In this document: in pieces, positions 59,475-64,000 of the stretch
Numbering within the stretch: the first letter of the stretch is position 1
How the letters are laid out: each line of letters begins with the position of its first letter
DNA from: Natrialbaceae archaeon AArc-T1-2
GTDB lineage: Archaea > Halobacteriota > Halobacteria > Halobacteriales > Natrialbaceae
DNA length: 64,000 nucleotides
NCBI RefSeq assembly: GCF_030273315.1
Contig: NZ_CP127174.1
Location: forward strand, 1,674,001-1,738,000
Reading direction: 5' to 3'
Position numbers and translations under genes: made by a program
The notes under the pieces: model-generated
The model's database searches: none
The model's input: only the letters and a program-made list of their open reading frames with translations
What the model was told of the DNA's origin: nothing

Positions 59475-60146
59475 TCTGACTTCGTCGGTAAACGGTGATA
59501 CTGTCGGTCATGGACCGTCCACGTCACCGACCGGTTCGGTCGCATCGTTGAGTCAGACGATGTGCTCGGTGTAAGACAACCGTCGCCATCGACCGACGGC
59601 TCTGCTCGAAGTGCACTCGAGACGTCCCTCGAGCGCGGGGTGGTTCTCTGTGAACGTCGCGGCCAATGCCGACTGGGGACGGACCGTCGATCACCGAGGA
59701 GGAACACCAAACCCTTCGAATCGTGTACAGCCACACGTGCAACTGCGTCTGCTCCCTGCGGCGATCACTCGGCCGTCCGGAAGTCTCGTCACGGCGTACA
59801 ACGCTCCACACTCTGTACACACGCCGACCATCCGCATTTCGCTCGATGAATTCATGCGCTGTCTAGTACGCCACGTGTGGTGTTAACTGATCTCGTGGGT
59901 CGGCAGGAATATGCCTCGAGCCAACGATTGTCGAACGAAACCGAGGTTGTGACCGCCGAATCCCCGGGAGAGGGAAAGGGGTACATGCAGAGGTGCCGCG
60001 GTGGTGATGGTGGATACGTGTCCCTCTCCCACCCACAGCCATCGGCCGAACCGAGTTATAGATGTGGGTCACCAGCGAGCGCTGCCGACGGCCAGGGGCG
60101 CGTTTGCCGGCCGGTCGCTTTTGCCGACGGTTCCGGTAACGCCGGT
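59475..60146. other. Gene-poor region downstream of the tRNA-Tyr repeat
   Basis: About 670 bases without a convincing gene. Several ORFs of 60-100 codons cross it on both strands, but none shows family features or the acidic composition of the surrounding proteins. One isolated TGTAAGACAA (59568-59577) repeats the operator sequence of the cdrS leader. A TATA-like AGTTATAG (about 60053-60060) may serve the next gene. Local composition is less GC-rich, consistent with remnants of a lost insertion. Confidence 0.5.
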
Positions 60147-60515
60147 ATGGATCGCGAACCGAACCGCGACCGCGCGCAAGACCACGCCGAAACGCGCGCG
60201 TCGAACCGAGCCGAGACGACCGAGTCGATCCTCGAGGACGTCGAACGCCACCTCGGCGAAATCGAGTATCCCGTCAGAAGCGAAGAGCTCGCCTCGGAGT
60301 ACGCGACGACGCCGATCGACATGCCGAACGAGACGGAGTCGCTGGGCAGCGTTTTCGATCGCCTCGTAGACGAGAAGTTCGAGTCCCCGGAAGAGGTCCG
60401 CGAGGCGGTCTACGGCGAGATAACGGGCAACGCGGGTGACCGAAACGAAGCGAACCCGGAGCGGGACCTCGAGTCGCTCGACGAGGGGGACGAACCGTCC
60501 GGCGATCGTCCGTGA
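60147..60515 (+). CDS. DUF5789 family protein
   Basis: A 122-residue acidic protein. The core V-E-R-H-L-G-E-I-E-Y-P-V-R-S-E-E-L, then I-D-M-P-N-E-T-E-S-L-G-S-V-F-D-R-L, and the helix F-E-S-P-E-E-V-R-E-A-V-Y-G-E matches the small haloarchaeal DUF5789 proteins. The ends are disordered and charged. No function is known. The start ATG is after a long leader; an upstream open frame is not of this family. The gene is followed 74 bases later by aIF2-beta. Confidence 0.75.
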   Translation: MDREPNRDRAQDHAETRASNRAETTESILEDVERHLGEIEYPVRSEELASEYATTPIDMPNETESLGSVFDRLVDEKFESPEEVREAVYGEITGNAGDRNEANPERDLESLDEGDEPSGDRP

Positions 60516-60589
60516 CACGCGCTAAGCGGTCTTCTGACCCGACAGACGATAGCAGAACCGATTTACGTTGCGGGGACCTGGTTTCGTGT

Positions 60590-61204
60590 ATGGATTACGA
60601 GTCTAGTCTCGACCGTGCGATGGAGAGCGTTCCGGATATCGGTGGCGACGAAGAACGACTCTCGATTCCGGACGCCCAGGCACAGAAAGACGGTGCATTC
60701 ACCCGATTTACCAACCTCGGTGAGATCGCCGACGTCCTCTCGCGAGAGCCCGAACACCTCCACCGGTTCGTCCAGCGCGAGCTGGGGACGAGCGGCAAAC
60801 TCGACGGCGGCCGAGCCAGGTACAACGGCTCGTTCTCCGGCCAGGACTTCGACGCCGCCGTCGACGCCTACCTCGAGGAGTACGTCCGCTGTTCGGAGTG
60901 TGGTCTGCCCGATACCCGCCTCGTCCGCGAGGACCGGACGCCGATGTTGCGCTGTGACGCCTGTGGGGCGTTCCGGCCGGTGACGAAAGGCAGCTCCGGC
61001 AGCCAGCAACAACAACAGCAACGCGAGGCGGTCGAGGAGGGCAAGACCTACACGGTCGAGATCACCGGTACGGGCCGGAAGGGCGACGGCGTCGCCGAGA
61101 AAGGCGAGTACACGATCTTCGTCCCCGGTGCCGACGAGGGTGACGTCGTCGAGATCTACATCGAGAACATCTCCGGCAATCTCGCGTTCGCCCGACTCGA
61201 CTGA
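60590..61204 (+). CDS. Translation initiation factor aIF2 subunit beta with C-terminal TRAM domain
   Basis: A 204-residue subunit of the initiator-tRNA-binding factor aIF2. The N-terminal helix binds the gamma subunit, a central domain carries R-F-V-Q-R-E-L-G-T-S-G-K-L, and a zinc ribbon has C-S-E-C-G and C-D-A-C-G. After a Q-run (about 141-146) a TRAM RNA-binding domain follows (V-E-E-G-K-T-Y-T-V-E-I to the end). This fusion is common in haloarchaea. ATG at 60590 fits the conserved start and a TATA-like ATTTACG about 25 bases upstream. Confidence 0.9.
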   Translation: MDYESSLDRAMESVPDIGGDEERLSIPDAQAQKDGAFTRFTNLGEIADVLSREPEHLHRFVQRELGTSGKLDGGRARYNGSFSGQDFDAAVDAYLEEYVRCSECGLPDTRLVREDRTPMLRCDACGAFRPVTKGSSGSQQQQQQREAVEEGKTYTVEITGTGRKGDGVAEKGEYTIFVPGADEGDVVEIYIENISGNLAFARLD

Positions 61205-61264
61205 TCGCAGTCGTCGTTGCGTCGTCGCGTTCGGATCGCCGTTTCTCCGTCGAAAATCGGCCGC

Positions 61265-61543
61265 TCAGCTATCGATCGGCGTCCACCGACGATAGCCGTA
61301 AGACCAGCCGCGGAGCCAGCACCCGAGAAGGACGCCAGCGAGCCGTTTCGTCGATCGAAACGGCGCTGGGCGCTCGTCGTACGAACGCCGGACCGTGATC
61401 GTGTGACCACAGTCGGGACAGCGGTAGTGTCGACCGTCGACGCGGCGGCGAACGAGCCAGTCGCCGTCGGGTGGGCTCTCGTGCTCGCAGGACTGACAGA
61501 ACAACGTCGTCTTGGGTCGCGACGATGGATCTGGGACGGTCAC
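61265..61543 (-). CDS. Zinc-ribbon protein (DUF8106-like)
   Basis: A 92-residue protein. T-T-L-F-C-Q-S-C then C-P-D-C-G gives one four-cysteine zinc ribbon (first 45 residues). The rest is arginine- and tryptophan-rich without clear fold. Small haloarchaeal proteins starting T-T-L-F-C-x-x-C-x-H-x-S-P are listed as DUF8106, recalled rather than verified. GTG at 61543 gives the normal short N terminus; a longer frame to 61585 is also open. Confidence 0.6.
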   Translation of the reverse strand: MTVPDPSSRPKTTLFCQSCEHESPPDGDWLVRRRVDGRHYRCPDCGHTITVRRSYDERPAPFRSTKRLAGVLLGCWLRGWSYGYRRWTPIDS

Positions 61544-61671
61544 GTTCGTTCGACGGGCCGGGTCGGGATATCCGTGACGTTGCACTCGAAAGTATCCGAG
61601 GGAGTCTCACGCGTTCGCGGTCGGTTCGGGATTTCGGCAGTGTAAAGTCAGTTTGTGCTAGTCCCACGAAC

Positions 61672-62298
61672 GTGGGAGTATCGTTCGACCTCTTCGGAAC
61701 GCTCGTGAGCGCAGATCGGTCGGCCGATCCGGCCAGCGCCGTCGCTGCCGAGCTTCTAGCGCGTGACGTCTCGGTTCCCGACGACTGGGACGACGCCTAC
61801 GCGAGACCACACCTCGAGGTCGCCGCGGGACGCGAACTCCCGTTGCCCGACCACGTCGTGGCAGCCCTCGAGAGCCGCGGCGTCGAGGCCGACCCGACGA
61901 CGGTCCGACAGGCGGTGCAAGCGGCGTTCGACCGTGCGGTCACGACCCGGCCCGGCGCGTGCGAGGCGGTCGCGGCCGCCAGCGAGTGCGGCCCCGTCGC
62001 GATCTGTTCGAACTGTAGCGTCCCCGGCCTCGTCGAGCGGACGCTCGAGCGCTCGCGGCTCGATTCCGGGGCCTTCGACGCGGTCGTAACGAGCGTCGAC
62101 TGCGGCTGGCGAAAGCCCGCACCGGAGATCTTCGAGACGACGGCGGCGAGACTCGGCGTCGAGTCCCGAGATCTCGTTCACGTGGGTGACGACCCCCGCG
62201 CCGACGGCGGTGTCGAGGCCCTCGGTGGGACGTACGTCTCGCTCGAGGACGTCACGCTCGCGTCCGTCCCAGTCGAACTGGAGGCGATCGACGGATGA
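61672..62298 (+). CDS. HAD-superfamily hydrolase
   Basis: A 208-residue HAD phosphatase-like protein. Motif I is S-F-D-L-F-G-T-L-V, motif II I-C-S-N-C-S, the motif-III lysine W-R-K-P-A-P and motif IV V-G-D-D-P-R-A-D, so all four are present. Motif I has F-G-T with Leu in place of the usual second Asp, a common haloacid-dehalogenase/phosphatase variant. GTG at 61672 lies directly before the first strand. It stands upstream of cbiB and cobS, so a role as a phosphatase in late cobalamin assembly is possible but unproven. Confidence 0.82.
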   Translation: MGVSFDLFGTLVSADRSADPASAVAAELLARDVSVPDDWDDAYARPHLEVAAGRELPLPDHVVAALESRGVEADPTTVRQAVQAAFDRAVTTRPGACEAVAAASECGPVAICSNCSVPGLVERTLERSRLDSGAFDAVVTSVDCGWRKPAPEIFETTAARLGVESRDLVHVGDDPRADGGVEALGGTYVSLEDVTLASVPVELEAIDG

Positions 62299-62338
62299 CG
62301 ACGGCCCAGGCTCGGACGCGGCGTCGACGGGTACTGAT

Positions 62339-62344
62339 GGAGGT
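62339..62344 (+). promoter_or_regulatory. Strong ribosome-binding site that sets the cbiB start
   Basis: GGAGGT, complementary to the 16S rRNA 3' end, lies six bases before GTG 62351. It favours that start over the next GTG (62357) and over longer in-frame openings upstream. Confidence 0.6.
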
Positions 62345-62350
62345 GTCGCG

Positions 62351-63325
62351 GTGTCAGTGACGATACTCGCGATCGTCGCGTTCGCGTTCGTGCTCGATCT
62401 CGCAGTTGGCGAACCGCCAACCGCGGTCCATCCCGTCGCCTGGTTCGGCCGACTCGTCGGGACGATCGATCGCGAGTGGGTCGACGGTGAGCGTGGCCAG
62501 CGACTCGCCGGCGTCGCGATCGCCGTCCTCGCGCCGGTACTCGCCGCGACGATCGCAGGGGTTGTCGTCGTCGCCGCTGGCACTGTCCACTCGATCGCGG
62601 GTGTGCTCGTGGCAACGCTTGTCCTCTACGCGACGACGAGTTTACGGATGTTGCTCGAGCTCGCCCGGACGGTGATCGAGGAGAGCGAGGCCGACCTCGA
62701 GACGGCTCGAGAACGGATCCGCGGGCTCGTTGGACGCGACGCGAGCGAGCTCTCGCCGGCCCAGCTTCGCAGCGCCGCCGTCGAGAGCGCGGGCGAGAAC
62801 CTGGCCGACGGGCTGGTCGCGCCGCTTCTGGCGTTCGCGATCCTCGCGCCGGTCTCGCTGCCGGCGGCTGCGGCCGCCGCAGCGTGGGTCAAGGCCGTCA
62901 ACACGCTCGATTCGATGCTTGGCTACCCCTCGAAACCGGTCGGGACCGCGAGCGCCCGGCTCGACGACCTGGTGATGTGGCTGCCGGCCCGCGTCGCCGC
63001 CGTTGCCGTCGCGCTCGCGGCCACCGATCCGCGCTCGCTCGTGCGGGCCCGGCGGGACGCCCGCGTCCCCGATTCGCCCAACAGCGGCTGGCCGATGGCG
63101 ACGCTTTCGGTCGCGCTCGAGGTTCGACTCGAGAAGCCGGGCGCGTACGTCCTGAACGAAGACGGCGAGTTGCCGACGCTCGCGGACGGCCAGCGTGCGG
63201 TCCGGCTCGTCGGGGTGGCCGGCGGGCTCGCGGTCGGTCTGTGCGGTGCGCTCGCAGTCGGCGTGGCGACGGTCGTCGCCGCCGAGAGCGCCGTCGTTCT
63301 CGCGACCGCGGGGGTGAGCCCGTGA
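62351..63325 (+). CDS. cbiB: Adenosylcobinamide-phosphate synthase CbiB
   Basis: A 324-residue membrane enzyme of the late cobalamin pathway that attaches aminopropanol(-phosphate) to adenosylcobyric acid. It starts with A-F-V-L-D-L-A-V-G-E-P-P and has H-P-V-A-W-F-G-R, A-V-E-S-A-G-E-N-L-A-D-G (the E-N-x-x-D signature), K-A-V-N-T-L-D-S-M-L-G-Y and S-P-N-S-G-W-P-M. Four or five membrane helices are evident. It overlaps cobS by four bases (GTGA). Confidence 0.92.
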   Translation: MSVTILAIVAFAFVLDLAVGEPPTAVHPVAWFGRLVGTIDREWVDGERGQRLAGVAIAVLAPVLAATIAGVVVVAAGTVHSIAGVLVATLVLYATTSLRMLLELARTVIEESEADLETARERIRGLVGRDASELSPAQLRSAAVESAGENLADGLVAPLLAFAILAPVSLPAAAAAAAWVKAVNTLDSMLGYPSKPVGTASARLDDLVMWLPARVAAVAVALAATDPRSLVRARRDARVPDSPNSGWPMATLSVALEVRLEKPGAYVLNEDGELPTLADGQRAVRLVGVAGGLAVGLCGALAVGVATVVAAESAVVLATAGVSP

Positions 63326-64000
63326 GCCGCCTCGCCGCGCTCCGGGGCGCACTCGCGTTCCTCACGCGGCTGCCGGCCGGGAGTCGCGAGGGCGATTGGG
63401 CGGCGTTCCGGACGACGCCGGCGGCGTTTCCGGTCGTCGGCTACGTCGTCGGCGCGCTCGCAGCGGTCCCGCTGCTCGCGGCAGGATCGGTACCGGCCCC
63501 GACGGTCGCGCTCGGATACCTGCTCGCGGTGTATCTCGTCACCGGGATCCACCACCTCGACGGGGTCGCGGACGTCGGCGACGCCGTCGTCGTCCACGGC
63601 GACGCCGACCGGCGACGCGAGGTCCTGAAGGACACGACGACCGGCGTCGGGGCCCTGCTCGCGGTGACGGCGACGGTCGCGGGCGTGGCGCTGGCGGGGC
63701 TCGGACTGGCCGGCCTGCCAATCGCCGTCGCCGTCGGCGTCGCCGTCGCCGCGGAAGTCGGCGCGAAAGTCGGCATGGCCGCGATGGCCTGTCTCGCGAG
63801 CGCGGGCTACGAGGGGATGGGCTCGAGCGTTACCGGTGCTGTCGGTCCCGTCGCGTTCGTCCCGGCTGCCGCGGTCGCCGTCCCGGCGGCCGCACTCACC
63901 TGGCCGTCGCCCGTCGGGGCCGTCGCTCTCGCCGGCGCGCTCGGCGGCGCGGCGATTCCGTGGCTGTGGGCGCGACGGCGACTCGGCGGCGTCACCGGCG
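63322..64000 (+). CDS. cobS: Cobalamin synthase CobS (adenosylcobinamide-GDP ribazoletransferase), 3' end missing
   Basis: The frame stays open to the end of the window (226 codons). It starts at GTG overlapping the cbiB stop by four bases. The protein is strongly hydrophobic. A-F-L-T-R-L-P, P-V-V-G-Y-V-V-G and the metal-binding H-H-L-D-G-V-A-D-V-G-D-A identify CobS, which joins the lower ligand ribazole to adenosylcobinamide-GDP. The usual length of about 250 residues means most of the gene is present, but the tail is outside the window. Confidence 0.9.
   Translation, partial: MSRLAALRGALAFLTRLPAGSREGDWAAFRTTPAAFPVVGYVVGALAAVPLLAAGSVPAPTVALGYLLAVYLVTGIHHLDGVADVGDAVVVHGDADRRREVLKDTTTGVGALLAVTATVAGVALAGLGLAGLPIAVAVGVAVAAEVGAKVGMAAMACLASAGYEGMGSSVTGAVGPVAFVPAAAVAVPAAALTWPSPVGAVALAGALGGAAIPWLWARRRLGGVTG

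Noticed and set aside
59562-59886. ORFs of 60-95 codons in the gap after tRNA-Tyr
   Set aside because: Overlapping frames on both strands have similar lengths, contain many Arg, Cys and Ser residues, and lack the acidic bias of haloarchaeal proteins. None can be supported as a gene.
60960-61030. CAACAA-type run as a simple-sequence repeat of interest
   Set aside because: It encodes the short glutamine linker between the zinc ribbon and TRAM domain of aIF2-beta and is too short to be notable.

Overview
This window is chromosomal DNA from a halophilic archaeon (class Halobacteria). The reasons are the high GC content, the acidic proteomes of all genes, A-type ATP synthase, thermosome, archaeal aIF2-beta with a TRAM tail, twin-arginine secreted proteins, the CdrL/CdrS/FtsZ2 cell-division locus and semi-phosphorylative Entner-Doudoroff sugar genes. 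Gene content fits the Natrialbales best, but that rank is inference. Genes are tightly packed on both strands, mostly with TATA-type promoters 25-33 bases upstream of starts and many ATGA/GTGA overlaps. No rRNA, CRISPR array or intact insertion sequence was seen.

Layout. 1-3.2 kb: tail of a SIMPL-domain protein, an FAD-Rieske oxidoreductase, a GDPD phosphodiesterase and a phasin-like protein. 3.4-7.1 kb: the most unusual segment, a five-gene overlapping operon encoding acyl carrier protein, ketosynthase, phosphopantetheinyl transferase, malonyl transferase and ketoreductase, i.e. an ACP-dependent FAS II/polyketide-like core in an archaeon. 7.1-13.2 kb: tiny membrane protein, thermosome, KH-domain protein, decayed phosphoesterase, Tat-exported protein, XPD/DinG-like helicase. 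13.3-14.5 kb: small conserved protein, a tRNA-like gene with an abnormal anticodon arm, acetyltransferase. 14.7-22.9 kb: ATP synthase operon atpHIKECFAB on the minus strand, with a decayed duplicate of the atpI tail between atpI and atpK and no atpD. 23-28.3 kb: methyltransferase, pilin-like protein, secreted protein, squalene synthase, hydroxyacyl-CoA dehydrogenase.

28.4-38.7 kb is central carbon metabolism: archaeal aldolase plus FBPase, PEP synthase plus an ATP-grasp/aspartic-protease fusion, then a probable trehalose module (TreT, sugar nucleotidyltransferase, ADP-dependent sugar kinase) around a universal stress protein. 38.7-44.8 kb: trypsin-like secreted protein, flavin protein, HD hydrolase, B12-binding methylmalonyl-CoA mutase subunit with MeaB, hydrolase, PRC-barrel protein. 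44.9-46.5 kb: thiolase and DUF35 partner, joined by a 50-bp tandem duplication that makes two extra overlapping mini-ORFs. 46.7-51.2 kb: M42 peptidase, KDG kinase, GAPDH, PGK (lower glycolysis/ED). 51.3-56.8 kb: lipid-type SRPBCC, reduced flavoprotein, regulators and the tRNA thiolase NcsA. 56.9-59.1 kb: ftsZ2-cdrS-cdrL division locus with repeated GTAAGAC operators. 59.3-60.1 kb: tRNA-Tyr with a repeated 3' end, a likely relic integration site followed by gene-poor DNA. 60.1-64 kb: DUF5789 protein, aIF2-beta, zinc ribbon, HAD hydrolase, and the cobalamin genes cbiB and cobS, the latter cut by the window edge.
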